64,000 bases of DNA from Pseudomonas piscis (GCF_009380155.1 NZ_WHUV01000003.1:806001-870000); one strand, 5' to 3'. Shown: positions 16,718-24,946, counted from the first letter of the stretch. Translations and numbers: made by a program. Notes: generated by a model from the sequence alone, not told the origin.

Positions 16718-18076
16718 TCAATGCTGGTGGACTTGCCGGTGGCTGTCGGTGGCTCGTTCGGCACCCCCAAGGATGTTGAACAGCAGGTTCAGCAGCAGGG
16801 CGCTCAAGGTGGCCATGGCGATGCCGCTGTGGGTGATGGGGCTCATCCACAGCGGCAGGTGGGCGAAGAACTCCGGGCGTACCACCGGTATCAGGCCCAT
16901 GCCGATGCTCACCGCCACCAGCAATTGGTTGCGCCGGTCGGCGATGTCGGCCTCCTGGAGGATCTTGATCCCGGTGGCCGCCACCATGCCGAACATGGCG
17001 ATGGCCGCGCCACCCAGGACCGCCGGGGGAATCGACGCCACCAGGAAGGCCGCCTTGGGCAGCAGGCTGAGGACGATCAGCAAGCCGCCGGCGACCATGG
17101 TCACCGAACGGCAGCGAACCCCGGTCATCTGTACCAGGCCGATGTTCTGGGCGAACGAGGAATGGGTGAAGGTATTGAGGAAGCCGGCGAAGAACGAGGC
17201 TCCGGCATCACACAACAAGCCACGGCGCAGCATGCGCGGCGTGACTTCCTGGCCGGTGATCTTGCCCAGGGCCAGGAACATGCCGGTGGACTCGACGAAG
17301 ATGATCACCACCACCAGGCACATGGAGAGGATGGGGGCCAGGTTGAATTGCGGCATGCCGAAGTGCAGGGGCGTCACCACCTGTAGCCAGGGCGCCTGGG
17401 CCAGGCCGCTGAGGTCGACCATGCCGATCAAGCCGCATAGCAGGTAGCCCAGGCCCATGCCGATCAGCACGGAAATGTTCACCCAGAACCCACGCATGAA
17501 GCGGTGGATCAGCAGGATGGTGCCCAGCACCAACCCGGCGACGATGAGGTAGATGGGGGAGCCGAATTGTGCCGAGGTCCCGCCGCCACCGGCCCAGTTC
17601 ACCGCCACGGGGAACAGCGACAAGCCGATCGAGGTGATCACCGTGCCGGTGACCAGGGGCGGGAAGAAACGCACCACCTTGGACATGAAGGGCGCGATCA
17701 GCATGCCGAAGAACCCGGCGGCGATGGTGGCGCCGAAGATGCCCTGCAGGCCGATGCCGGGCATGCCGGCCATGGCCACCATGCTGCCCACGGCGGCGAA
17801 ACTGGCGCCCATCATCACCGGCATGCGAATGCCCATGGGGCCGATGCCGAAGGACTGGACGATAGTGGCGATGCCGGCCACCAGCAGGTCGGCGTTGATC
17901 AGGAAGGCGATTTCTTCACGACTCAGGCCAGCGGCCTGTCCGATGATCAGCGGTACCGCGATCGCGCCGCCATACATCAGCAGGACGTGCTGCAAGCCGA
18001 CCAGGATCAGTTGCAGGAAAGGCAAGCGCTGAATGGCTGGCGCATCGGGGACGCACTGTTCGGATGAATCGGACAT
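16718..18076 (-). CDS. NCS2-family nucleobase (urate/xanthine/uracil) permease
   Basis: A 452-aa inner-membrane symporter with about 12-14 hydrophobic segments. It has the family motifs GLQHVLLMYGGAIAVPLI near the N-terminus, IFVESTGMFLALG, and the nucleobase-ascorbate signature region SSFAQNIGLVQMTGV. I start it at ATG 18076 (MSDSSEQ), preceded by GGTG. Lying directly after puuD on the same strand, it is most plausibly the urate or xanthine importer of this cluster (inference). Uracil is an alternative substrate, as the family is broad. Confidence 0.87.
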   Translation of the reverse strand: MSDSSEQCVPDAPAIQRLPFLQLILVGLQHVLLMYGGAIAVPLIIGQAAGLSREEIAFLINADLLVAGIATIVQSFGIGPMGIRMPVMMGASFAAVGSMVAMAGMPGIGLQGIFGATIAAGFFGMLIAPFMSKVVRFFPPLVTGTVITSIGLSLFPVAVNWAGGGGTSAQFGSPIYLIVAGLVLGTILLIHRFMRGFWVNISVLIGMGLGYLLCGLIGMVDLSGLAQAPWLQVVTPLHFGMPQFNLAPILSMCLVVVIIFVESTGMFLALGKITGQEVTPRMLRRGLLCDAGASFFAGFLNTFTHSSFAQNIGLVQMTGVRCRSVTMVAGGLLIVLSLLPKAAFLVASIPPAVLGGAAIAMFGMVAATGIKILQEADIADRRNQLLVAVSIGMGLIPVVRPEFFAHLPLWMSPITHSGIAMATLSALLLNLLFNILGGAERATDSHRQVHQH

Positions 18077-18164
18077 GCAACACCTCGGATCTTTTTTATT
18101 CTTGTGATTTAGCCACCGCGCCATTGGCGTAGTGGTATGCAGCAACAGGCAAATCATGATCGGC

Positions 18165-18230
18165 CGATGGCGAGCCAGCCCGCCCCTACAGAAGCATCGA
18201 TCCTGTAGACGCGAGCTGCTCGCCGCTGGG
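18165..18230. repeat. Degenerate REP-type inverted pair
   Basis: An arm with GATGGCGAGCCAGCCCGCCC ending CTACAG and an inverted arm starting CTGTAGACGCGAGCTGCTCG ending CCGCTG flank a short AT-richer centre. It resembles Pseudomonas REP pairs but is more diverged than the one at 439-525. It lies between puuD and the permease. Confidence 0.55.
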
Positions 18231-18248
18231 CCTGGCGCCAGGCGCTGA

Positions 18249-19556
18249 TCAGTTGGTCTGGGCCCCCTGGGCGATCCAGGCGCCGATCAGTTCACGTTCC
18301 TGCTGGGTCATCTGGGTGATGTTGCCCAGGGGCATGATCTGGCTGGCGACGGCCTGGGCCTGGATGCGTGCCGCCTGCAAGCGGATCTGCTCGGGGGTAT
18401 CGAACATCACCCCGGCTGGCGCGGCGCTGAACAACGGGCTGGTAGGCTTGGCCGAGTGGCAGACCGCGCAACGCTCCTGGATCACGTTGTGGACCTTCTC
18501 GAAGCTCGGCCCGGTATTGGCGGCCTGGGCCGGAGCGCTGGCGGCCGGAGCTGGCGCCGAGACTTGGGTGGCTGGCTTGGCACCCCCGCCCAGGGCGGTT
18601 TCCGGCAACGGCTGGTACTCGATCTTGGCGGGGGCCTTGGCCACTTCCGGGGTGCCGGGAGTGCCGGCCGGGCCGGTGACGTAGGCCAGGCAGATCATGC
18701 CCAGCGCCGCGACCGGCAGGGTCCAGGCGAACTTGTGGCTGTCATGGCGAGTGTTGAAGTAGTGGCGAACCAGCACCGCCGCTACCGCGATACCGGCCAG
18801 GATCAACCAGTTGTACTGGCTGCCGTAGGTGCTCGGGAAGTGGTTGCTGATCATGATGAACAGCACTGGCAGGGTGAAGTAGTTGTTGTGCCGCGAACGC
18901 AGCAAGCCCTTGGCCGGCAGGACCGGATCCGGCGTCTGGTTGGCCTCGATGGCCGCTACCAGCTGGCGCTGGGCCGGCATGATGATGCGGAACACGTTAC
19001 CCACCATGATGGTGCCGATGATCGCCCCGGTATGCAGGTAGGCACCGCGACCGCTGAACACCTGGCTGAAGCCGAAGCAGGCGGCGATGATCAGCACGAA
19101 CAGCACCAGGCCCAGCAGGGCCGGTTGCTTGCCCAGCGGCGAATCGCACAGGAAGTCGTAGATGAACCAGCCGGCGACCAGCGAACCGACGCCGATGGCG
19201 ATGCCCTCGCCCCCGCTCAGGGTGCTGCCGGGGGCCAGCAGGTACAGGGTCGGGTTCCAGTAGAACACCAGGCACAGCAGGGCGATCCCCGACATCCAGG
19301 TGAAATAGGCTTCCCATTTGAACCAGTGCAGGTTCTCCGGCATCGAGGGTGGTGCCAGCTTGTACTTCTCCAGGTGATAGATACCGCCACCATGGATCGC
19401 CCAGAGATCGCCGGACAGGCCGTTCCTGGGGTTGACGCGATTGAGGTTGTTCTCCAGCCAGACGAAGTAGAACGATGCGCCGATCCAGGCCACACCGGTG
19501 ATCATGTGTATCCAGCGCACGCTCAGGTTGAGCCATTCCAACAGATGTGCTTCCAC
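18249..19556 (-). CDS. puuD: Urate hydroxylase PuuD (membrane urate oxidase with cytochrome c domain)
   Basis: A 435-aa protein that oxidises urate to 5-hydroxyisourate at the membrane. About eight membrane segments (start MEAHLLEWLNLSVRWIHM) are followed by a linker rich in Ala/Pro and a C-terminal cytochrome c domain. The haem site is CAVCH at residues 363-367, with a likely Met ligand in MPLGN near 407. This fusion is the hallmark of PuuD and replaces soluble uricase. It lies 51 bp downstream of allA and is probably cotranscribed. Confidence 0.93.
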   Translation of the reverse strand: MEAHLLEWLNLSVRWIHMITGVAWIGASFYFVWLENNLNRVNPRNGLSGDLWAIHGGGIYHLEKYKLAPPSMPENLHWFKWEAYFTWMSGIALLCLVFYWNPTLYLLAPGSTLSGGEGIAIGVGSLVAGWFIYDFLCDSPLGKQPALLGLVLFVLIIAACFGFSQVFSGRGAYLHTGAIIGTIMVGNVFRIIMPAQRQLVAAIEANQTPDPVLPAKGLLRSRHNNYFTLPVLFIMISNHFPSTYGSQYNWLILAGIAVAAVLVRHYFNTRHDSHKFAWTLPVAALGMICLAYVTGPAGTPGTPEVAKAPAKIEYQPLPETALGGGAKPATQVSAPAPAASAPAQAANTGPSFEKVHNVIQERCAVCHSAKPTSPLFSAAPAGVMFDTPEQIRLQAARIQAQAVASQIMPLGNITQMTQQERELIGAWIAQGAQTN

Positions 19557-19607
19557 AGTCTTTACCTCATGCCCGTCACCCTTGTTGTCGGGGGATCAGG
19601 CCTTCTC

Positions 19608-20111
19608 TTATTGGTGGGGGGCGAGGATCAAACGCTCATCCTCTTTGAAGAAATGCTCATCGCAGTTGTTGCCAGAACCACTGCGATCGACCACCAGGAA
19701 GTCATCCCGCTTTTCGATCGTCAGCACCGGGTGGTGCCAGACGCCGCGATGGTAGTTGATGCCCTGCCTGCCATTACTGACAAAGGCACGGACGAGACCT
19801 GATACAGGTGCATCGCCAAGTGGCGCGACCACGATCAGAAAGGGGTTGCCGAGCAGCGGGATGAAAGCCTGGCTGCCCAGCGGATGGCGTTCCAGCATGC
19901 GGATGGTGAGCGGCATCTCCAGCGCGTCGGCGCGGAAGATGCTGATGATCGCCCGGTCCTCCGGCTGGGCGGTCTCGACCGTCGCCAGGCGGTGGAAGCG
20001 CATGGTCGAACCGTTGTTGATCATGAAGTGGTCGCTGCCGTCGGTTTCGATCACGTCTCCGAAAGGGGCGAAGGCTTCTTTGCTCAGGGGCTCAATGGTC
20101 AATGTGCGCAT
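19608..20111 (-). CDS. allA: Ureidoglycolate lyase AllA
   Basis: A 167-aa enzyme that splits ureidoglycolate into glyoxylate and urea, the last step of the pathway here. It starts MRTLTIEPLSKEAFAPFGDV and has the conserved YHRGVWHHPVLT and RSGSGNNCDEHFF segments. An AGAAGA ribosome site precedes ATG 20111. puuD follows closely; a 295-bp gap separates it from uraD upstream. Its substrate is made by allantoicase, which is not encoded in this window. Confidence 0.93.
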   Translation of the reverse strand: MRTLTIEPLSKEAFAPFGDVIETDGSDHFMINNGSTMRFHRLATVETAQPEDRAIISIFRADALEMPLTIRMLERHPLGSQAFIPLLGNPFLIVVAPLGDAPVSGLVRAFVSNGRQGINYHRGVWHHPVLTIEKRDDFLVVDRSGSGNNCDEHFFKEDERLILAPHQ

Positions 20112-20406
20112 GCTGTTCTTCTTGAATTCTCTATGGGTTGCTGTTGGCCATGTCCGGCACTGCTCACCGAGCGGTTTCAGCCTGCATCCCTGGCGGATGC
20201 CCAGGGCTGTTCGCGGCTCGTGTCCGGGAATCGGTGCGGCTGGATGCGAAGGTGCGGGCCCCGAGGTTCGGCGAGGCTCCGGACAGCCGGGCATGCACCC
20301 TTGCGGGTGGCGGGCTGCGGGCAGGATATGGCGTGGTTGTTCATTGTTCTTGTCAGCCTTTATCGGTGGTTTTGCCGCGGCAGGCCGGGCCTGCCTCGAC
20401 CACTGG
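20112..20406. other. 295-bp gap inside the urate cluster
   Basis: No gene and no recognisable allantoicase remnant on either strand. It contains a short CACCC/GGGTG hairpin near 20296 and GC-rich sequence. As I recall, related clusters carry alc between uraD and allA. Confidence 0.55.
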
Positions 20407-20922
20407 CTACAGCGTCTGCAAGCGGAACAGGGCGATCTTGTTGATTTCCGCCAGGGCGCACTTGAACTCGGTGTCCACCGAGTTGTGGATGCGGGTTTCG
20501 AAGGCGGCGAGGATCTGGTGCCGGTTGCTGCCCTTCACCGCCATGATGAAGGGGAACTGGAACTTGGCCTTGTAGGCATCGTTCAGTTCGGTGAAGCGCT
20601 GGAACTCCTCGGCGGTGCACTGATGGATGCCGGCACCGGCCTGCTCGTTGGTGCTGGCCGCGGTCAGTTCGCCCTGGATCGCGGCCTTGCCGGCCAGATC
20701 CGGGTGGGCGTTGATCAGCGCCAGTTGGCGGGCGTGGTCGGCGCTGAGGAGGATGTCGCTCATGCGCTGGTGCAGCCCCTCGATCTGGTCGATGGAGGCG
20801 TCCAGGCCCAGGTCATGGGCCTTTTCGGCCACCCATGGGGAATGCTCGTAGATGTCGGCGAAGGCCTCGATGAAGCCTGTGCGGTCCAGGGTCGAGGGCT
20901 TGAGGGTCTGGAATGCGGTCAT
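20407..20922 (-). CDS. uraD: OHCU decarboxylase UraD
   Basis: A 171-aa enzyme that decarboxylates 2-oxo-4-hydroxy-4-carboxy-5-ureidoimidazoline to S-allantoin. Family motifs are present: FADIYEHSPWVAE near the N-terminus, LINAHPDLAGK, and the FPFIMAVKG and ILAAFETRIHN segments. Its ATG (20922) overlaps the puuE stop in an ATGA, so the two are translationally coupled. A longer open frame upstream would overlap puuE and is discarded. Confidence 0.94.
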   Translation of the reverse strand: MTAFQTLKPSTLDRTGFIEAFADIYEHSPWVAEKAHDLGLDASIDQIEGLHQRMSDILLSADHARQLALINAHPDLAGKAAIQGELTAASTNEQAGAGIHQCTAEEFQRFTELNDAYKAKFQFPFIMAVKGSNRHQILAAFETRIHNSVDTEFKCALAEINKIALFRLQTL

Positions 20923-21845
20923 TTCGCCGCTCCCTGGCAAGGGTGGACCTGCTGCCAGTGACGGGCGATATCCACCCGCCGGGTGAACCACACGTGTTCG
21001 TGGCCCTTGACGTACTCGATGAAGCGCTTGAGGGCGGCCAGGCGTGCCGGACGTCCAACCAGGCGGCAGTGCAGGCCGATGGAGAGCATCTTCGGTGCCT
21101 CTGCACCCTCGGCATACAAGACGTCGAAGGCGTCCTTGAGGTAGTGGAAGAAGTCATCGCCCTTGTTGAAACCCTGTACCTGGGTGAAGCGCATATCGTT
21201 GGTGTCCAGGGTGTAGGGGATCACCAGGTGCGGCTTGCCGGTGGGGTTGCTGGGTTCCCAGTAGGGCAGGTCGTCGTCGTAGGTGTCGCTGTCGTAGAGG
21301 AAGCCGCCTTCCTCCATCACCAGCCGCCGGGTGTTCGGGCCGGTGCGTCCGGTGTACCAGCCCAGGGGGCGTTCGCCGGTGATCTCGGTGAGGATGCGGA
21401 TCGCTTCGAGCATGTGCTCGCGTTCCTGGGCCTCATCCATGTACTGGTAGTCGATCCAGCGATAGCCGTGGCTGCAGATCTCGTGGCCGGCCTCGACCAT
21501 GGCGCGGATCACGTCCGGATGGCGCTGGGCGGCCATGGCCACGGCGAAGACGGTCAGCGGGATATCGAATTCCTTGAACAGCTTGAGGATCCGCCAGACG
21601 CCGGCACGGCTGCCATATTCGTACAGCGATTCCATGCTCATGTTGCGCTCGCCTTGCAGGGGCTGCGCGGCGACCATTTCCGAGAGGAAGGCTTCGGACT
21701 CCTTGTCGCCATGAAGGATGTTGCGCTCGCCGCCTTCTTCGTAGTTGAGCACGAAGGACAGGGCGACACGGGCATTGCCTGGCCAGTGAGGGTGAGGAGG
21801 GTTGGAGCCGTAACCGATCAGGTCGCGAGGGTAGTCAGCGCTCAC
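20919..21845 (-). CDS. puuE: Allantoinase PuuE (metal-independent, polysaccharide-deacetylase fold)
   Basis: A 308-aa enzyme hydrolysing allantoin to allantoate. I use the GTG start at 21845 (reading VSADYPRDLIGYGS) because it follows an AAGGAAG ribosome site and gives the 308-residue length known for the P. fluorescens protein. Conserved stretches include LSFVLNYEEGGE, CSHGYRWIDYQ and GLHCRLVGRPARL. First gene of a probable puuE-uraD operon; a TTGTATACAA palindrome overlaps its predicted -10 box. Confidence 0.94.
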   Translation of the reverse strand: MSADYPRDLIGYGSNPPHPHWPGNARVALSFVLNYEEGGERNILHGDKESEAFLSEMVAAQPLQGERNMSMESLYEYGSRAGVWRILKLFKEFDIPLTVFAVAMAAQRHPDVIRAMVEAGHEICSHGYRWIDYQYMDEAQEREHMLEAIRILTEITGERPLGWYTGRTGPNTRRLVMEEGGFLYDSDTYDDDLPYWEPSNPTGKPHLVIPYTLDTNDMRFTQVQGFNKGDDFFHYLKDAFDVLYAEGAEAPKMLSIGLHCRLVGRPARLAALKRFIEYVKGHEHVWFTRRVDIARHWQQVHPCQGAAK

Positions 21846-21933
21846 TGCAGTCTTCCTTATTGTTCGTGGTAACTGTGGCGTGGCGGGACCTGAAACCGGG
21901 AAGAGCCAGGTGAGCGTCACTGCGATGGCTTGA

Positions 21934-21943
21934 TTGTATACAA
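21934..21943. promoter_or_regulatory. Purine-cluster palindrome, copy 1 (puuE)
   Basis: TTGTATACAA, a perfect 10-bp palindrome. It recurs unchanged at 24275 and with one change at 22129, always upstream of purine genes. GntR-family (FCD/VanR) repressors bind sites of this form. Confidence 0.6.
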
Positions 21944-21962
21944 GTTTATAATCGGTTTGTAA
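21935..21962 (-). promoter_or_regulatory. Predicted sigma-70 promoter of puuE
   Basis: Read leftwards: -35 TTACAA (21957-21962), 16-bp spacer, -10 TATACA (21935-21940). The TTGTATACAA palindrome covers the -10 box, a repression geometry. Confidence 0.45.
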
Positions 21963-22128
21963 GCCCGTTTTTTTGCAAATTTACCCTTTTGTTGCTGCAC
22001 AATCTCCCTGCAAGAAATCTGCCCAAGTGGTCAGCTTATGAATCGCAAGTCGCCAGGCGGCGTGCTTTTGGTCTTGATCGGCGGTCGACCGACAGTAGCT
22101 CTGGAGTGGGCGATGAGTGCAATTATTA

Positions 22129-22138
22129 TTGTGTACAA
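22129..22138. promoter_or_regulatory. Purine-cluster palindrome, copy 2 (hiuH)
   Basis: TTGTGTACAA, one base from the palindrome of copies 1 and 3, 133 bp upstream of hiuH. Confidence 0.5.
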
Positions 22139-22270
22139 TTTTAGATAAAAGTGTCTTAATTGTGACCTCGCCATGCTCGTTGCCCAGCCGCCGATCATGG
22201 CCGCCCTTTCTTTCACTGACTCCGGGAGGCGCGAGGCCTGAAGCTCGATCGCAACAGGCACGCAGAATCA

Positions 22271-22624
22271 ATGGGACGTTTGACTACACACGTTTTGGAT
22301 GCCGCACACGGCTGCCCTGGCAGCGCCATCAAGATCGAGCTGTATCGGGTCGAAGGGGCGCAGTTGGAACCGGTCGCCACCGCCGTCACCAACAGCGACG
22401 GGCGCTGCGACGCACCGCTGCTGCAAGGCGATGAGTACCGCAGCGGCGTCTACCAGTTGCACTTCCACGCCGGCGATTACTACCGCGCCCGCGGTGTGCA
22501 GTTGCCGGAGCCGGCATTCCTCGATGTGGTGGTGCTGCGTTTCGGCATCAGCGCCGAGCAGGATCACTACCACGTGCCCCTGCTGATTTCGCCCTACAGC
22601 TATTCGACCTATCGAGGAAGCTAG
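22271..22624 (+). CDS. hiuH: 5-hydroxyisourate hydrolase (transthyretin-related)
   Basis: A 117-aa enzyme that hydrolyses 5-hydroxyisourate, the PuuD product, to OHCU for UraD. It starts GRLTTHVLDAAHGCPG with the active-site His7, and ends in the diagnostic YRGS tetrapeptide (residues 114-117). HYHVPLLISPYSYSTYRGS is a classic C-terminus. No signal peptide, so cytoplasmic. It is the only rightward gene of the cluster and diverges from puuE. A terminator follows 46 bp downstream. Confidence 0.96.
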   Translation: MGRLTTHVLDAAHGCPGSAIKIELYRVEGAQLEPVATAVTNSDGRCDAPLLQGDEYRSGVYQLHFHAGDYYRARGVQLPEPAFLDVVVLRFGISAEQDHYHVPLLISPYSYSTYRGS

Positions 22625-22669
22625 GACTTTCCCCCAAGAATCCTGCGCAAATAGCTTTCTTTGGTCCTT

Positions 22670-22697
22670 GCCCGCCCCACACTGCGGGCTTTTTTTT
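22670..22697 (+). terminator. Rho-independent terminator of hiuH
   Basis: GCCCGC and GCGGGC arms around CCCACACT, followed by an 8-T run. Confidence 0.85.
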
Positions 22698-22740
22698 GCC
22701 CGCGACCAGGGCGGGCCGGCGTGTTGCCGGGGCGCCCATG

Positions 22741-22769
22741 AAAAAGCCCCATCCGACTGGACGGGGCTT
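22741..22769 (-). terminator. Rho-independent terminator of the AzgA-type permease gene
   Basis: Read leftwards: AAGCCCC and GGGGCTT arms around a 12-nt loop followed by TTTTT. Confidence 0.8.
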
Positions 22770-22787
22770 GGCGACAAGGGCCGAGAA

Positions 22788-24137
22788 CTACAGGAACACG
22801 AACTTGGCGATGAAGATCGCACACAGCACGTACAGGCTGATGGAGATTTCCTTGTGCCTGCCGGTGCCGGCCTTGAGCACCACGTAGGTGATGAAGCCCA
22901 GGGCGATCCCGTCGGCGACGGAAAAGGTCAGGGGCATCATGATCGCCGTGACGATCGCCGGAATGCTGTCAGTGGCTTCTTCCCAGTCGATATGGGCCAT
23001 GCCGCCCATCATCAGCATCGCCACGTAGATCAGCGCGCCAGCGGTGGCGTAGGCGGGGATCATCCCGGCCAGCGGGGCGAAGAACATCGCCGCCACGAAC
23101 AGCACGCCCACGGTGATGGCGGTCAGGCCGGTACGGCCACCGGCGGCCACGCCTGCGGCGCTTTCCACATAGCTGGTGACCGGTGGCACACCGACCACCG
23201 CGCCGAACACGCTGGAGGCGCTGTCGGCCTTGAGCGCCCGGGACAGGTTCTCGATCCGTCCGTCAGGGTTCACCAGGCCGGCGCGCTGGGCCACGCCCAT
23301 CAGGGTGCCGGCGGTATCGAACATGTGCACGAACAGGAACGCCAGGACCACGCTGATCATGCTGACGTTGAACACCCCGGCGACATCCATGGCCATCCAG
23401 GTCGGCGCCAGGCTTGGCGGCGGGGAGAGGATGCCGTTGTAGTGCACCAGGCCCAGGCCCCAGCCGGCCAGGGTCACGGCGATGATGCTGATCAGGATCG
23501 CGCCGAACACCCGGCGATAGCTGAGCACGGCGATCATCAGGAAGCACACCGCAGCCAGCAGCGGCCCCGGCTCGCGCAGGGAGCCGAGCTTGATCAGGGT
23601 CGCCGGGCTGTCGACGATGATCCCGGAGGTCTTGAGGCCGATCAGGCCGAGGAACAGCCCGACCCCGGCGCCCATGGCGAAGCGCAGGCTGGCCGGAATG
23701 CTGTTGAGCAGCCATTCGCGGACCCGCGACAGGGTCAGGATCATGAACAGCACGCCGGAGACGAAGACCGCGCCGAGGGCGGTTTCCCACTGGTAACCCA
23801 TGGTGCCGACCACGGTGTAGGTGAAGAAGGCGTTGAGCCCCATGCCAGGTGCCAGGCCCACTGGCCAGTTGGCGTACAGGCCCATCAACAGGCAGCCCAG
23901 GGCTGCGGAGATGCAGGTGGCGACGAAGGCGGCGCCGTGGTCGATACCGGCGTCGGCCATGATGTTCGGGTTGACGAAGATGATGTAGGCCATGGTGATG
24001 AAGGTCGTCATGCCGGCGATCAGCTCGGTCTTCACCGTGGTGCCATGCAACTTGAGTTTGAAGATGCGCTCCAGCCAGCCGCTATTCGGCGATGACGAGA
24101 GGTTGAGCGGAGAGGCTTCGGATTTTCGGCTTTCCAC
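22788..24137 (-). CDS. AzgA/PbuG-type adenine/guanine/hypoxanthine permease
   Basis: A 449-aa inner-membrane purine permease. It starts with a hydrophilic tail and then the family block ELIAGMTTFITMAYIIFVNP, followed by GLAPGMGLNAFF and a central FVHMFDTAGTLMGV. About 12 membrane segments are visible. The family imports purine bases by proton symport. Its predicted promoter contains the same palindrome as the urate genes, tying it to that regulon. In PAO1 a transporter also borders this cluster (from memory). Confidence 0.9.
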   Translation of the reverse strand: MESRKSEASPLNLSSSPNSGWLERIFKLKLHGTTVKTELIAGMTTFITMAYIIFVNPNIMADAGIDHGAAFVATCISAALGCLLMGLYANWPVGLAPGMGLNAFFTYTVVGTMGYQWETALGAVFVSGVLFMILTLSRVREWLLNSIPASLRFAMGAGVGLFLGLIGLKTSGIIVDSPATLIKLGSLREPGPLLAAVCFLMIAVLSYRRVFGAILISIIAVTLAGWGLGLVHYNGILSPPPSLAPTWMAMDVAGVFNVSMISVVLAFLFVHMFDTAGTLMGVAQRAGLVNPDGRIENLSRALKADSASSVFGAVVGVPPVTSYVESAAGVAAGGRTGLTAITVGVLFVAAMFFAPLAGMIPAYATAGALIYVAMLMMGGMAHIDWEEATDSIPAIVTAIMMPLTFSVADGIALGFITYVVLKAGTGRHKEISISLYVLCAIFIAKFVFL

Positions 24138-24265
24138 AGCGAGTACTCCTCAAGAGTTTTATTGTTTTTTCCAGAACCGGGCACGCGAGGGTGGGCAGCG
24201 GCTCTTTGAGGCAGGTCAGGCGCGTGGGCTTAGTTGACCCTTGGGTCAAGAACTCACAGTTGGCG

Positions 24266-24293
24266 ATTATGCTTTTGTATACAAAGAATGCAA
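24266..24293 (-). promoter_or_regulatory. Predicted promoter of the AzgA-type permease gene
   Basis: Read leftwards: -35 TTGCAT (24288-24293), 16-bp spacer, -10 CATAAT (24266-24271). The TTGTATACAA palindrome fills most of the spacer. Confidence 0.45.
24275..24284. promoter_or_regulatory. Purine-cluster palindrome, copy 3 (permease)
   Basis: TTGTATACAA, identical to copy 1, located between the predicted -35 and -10 boxes of the permease gene. Confidence 0.6.
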
Positions 24294-24420
24294 ATAATGT
24301 TTTTGGACTTGTGTGCGAAAGCTCTGCCAGGCACGGCTATATCGAGCTTGCAGGCAATCGGGGCTCAAGACGGGGAGATGGCAGGAGGCGGGTACCGGGA
24401 GCTGATGCCCGCCCGGGAAG

Positions 24421-24864
24421 TCAGGCGTCGGCCGGTTTGCCGGCCAGGGCCTGGTTGACCGCCAGCCAGCCATTGACCGCATCCTCACCGGCTTCGGCAA
24501 AGGCCCGTTGCAGCAACTTGACCTGCTCGCGGCGCAAGGATTGTTCGAAGCGCACGCCTTCGGCGGTCAGTTGCAGCAGGCGTTTGCGCTTATCGCAGGC
24601 TGGCGTGACGCTGTTCACCAGGTGCATTTCCAACAGTTGGCGCAGGGGAGTGTTCAAGGCTTGCTTGCTGACTCCCAGCAGGGCCAGCAACTCCTTCACG
24701 CTCAACTCGGGGTAGCGAGCGATGAAAAACACGATGCGTTGATGGACGCGGCTCAGGCCGCGACGTTCGAGCATTTCGTCGGCCTTGGCGGTGAAGGCCT
24801 GGTAGCCGAAGAAGAAGGCTTCCATGGCGATCTGCTGCGAGGATTGCTGTTTAAGGTCAAGCAT
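24421..24864 (-). CDS. MarR-family transcriptional regulator
   Basis: A 147-aa winged-helix regulator. The DNA-binding core is LSVKELLALLGVSKQALNTPLRQLLEMHLV (residues about 54-83; shown here only to mark the helix-turn-helix), followed by a wing with CDKRKRLLQLTAEG. ATG 24864 lacks a good ribosome site, and ATG at MEAFFFG (residue 15) is possible. It diverges from an aminotransferase gene over 82 bp that contain two near-identical 20-bp sites, one overlapping its own start codon. It most likely represses itself and the aminotransferase-GST pair. Confidence 0.82.
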   Translation of the reverse strand: MLDLKQQSSQQIAMEAFFFGYQAFTAKADEMLERRGLSRVHQRIVFFIARYPELSVKELLALLGVSKQALNTPLRQLLEMHLVNSVTPACDKRKRLLQLTAEGVRFEQSLRREQVKLLQRAFAEAGEDAVNGWLAVNQALAGKPADA

Positions 24865-24874
24865 ATTGACGTAT
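24855..24874. promoter_or_regulatory. Twin operator site 1
   Basis: GGTCAAGCATATTGACGTAT, containing GTCAA-n5-TTGAC; it overlaps the start codon of the MarR gene. 17-18 of 20 bases match site 2. Confidence 0.65.
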
Positions 24875-24897
24875 CTGCGAGAGTCGGCGTAATTTTC

Positions 24898-24917
24898 GGT
24901 CAAGCAGTTTGACGTAT
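24898..24917. promoter_or_regulatory. Twin operator site 2
   Basis: GGTCAAGCAGTTTGACGTAT, a direct repeat of site 1 shifted by 43 bp (about four helix turns), 30 bp before the aminotransferase ATG. The inner inverted repeat is GTCAA-n5-TTGAC. Confidence 0.65.
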
Positions 24918-24946
24918 TTTCCCAACCCTTCGCTAGCGGTGAATCC

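Larger units (their letters stand above)
21846..22270. promoter_or_regulatory. Divergent control region puuE/hiuH
   Basis: 425 bp without a gene. It holds the predicted puuE promoter and two palindromes of the TTGTATACAA type (21934-21943 and 22129-22138), one facing each gene. The DNA between is AT-rich around 21930-22020 and 22115-22165. Confidence 0.65.

Noticed and set aside
20112..20406. Allantoicase remnant in the urate cluster gap.
   Set aside because: Neither strand shows recognisable allantoicase motifs; the gap appears noncoding.
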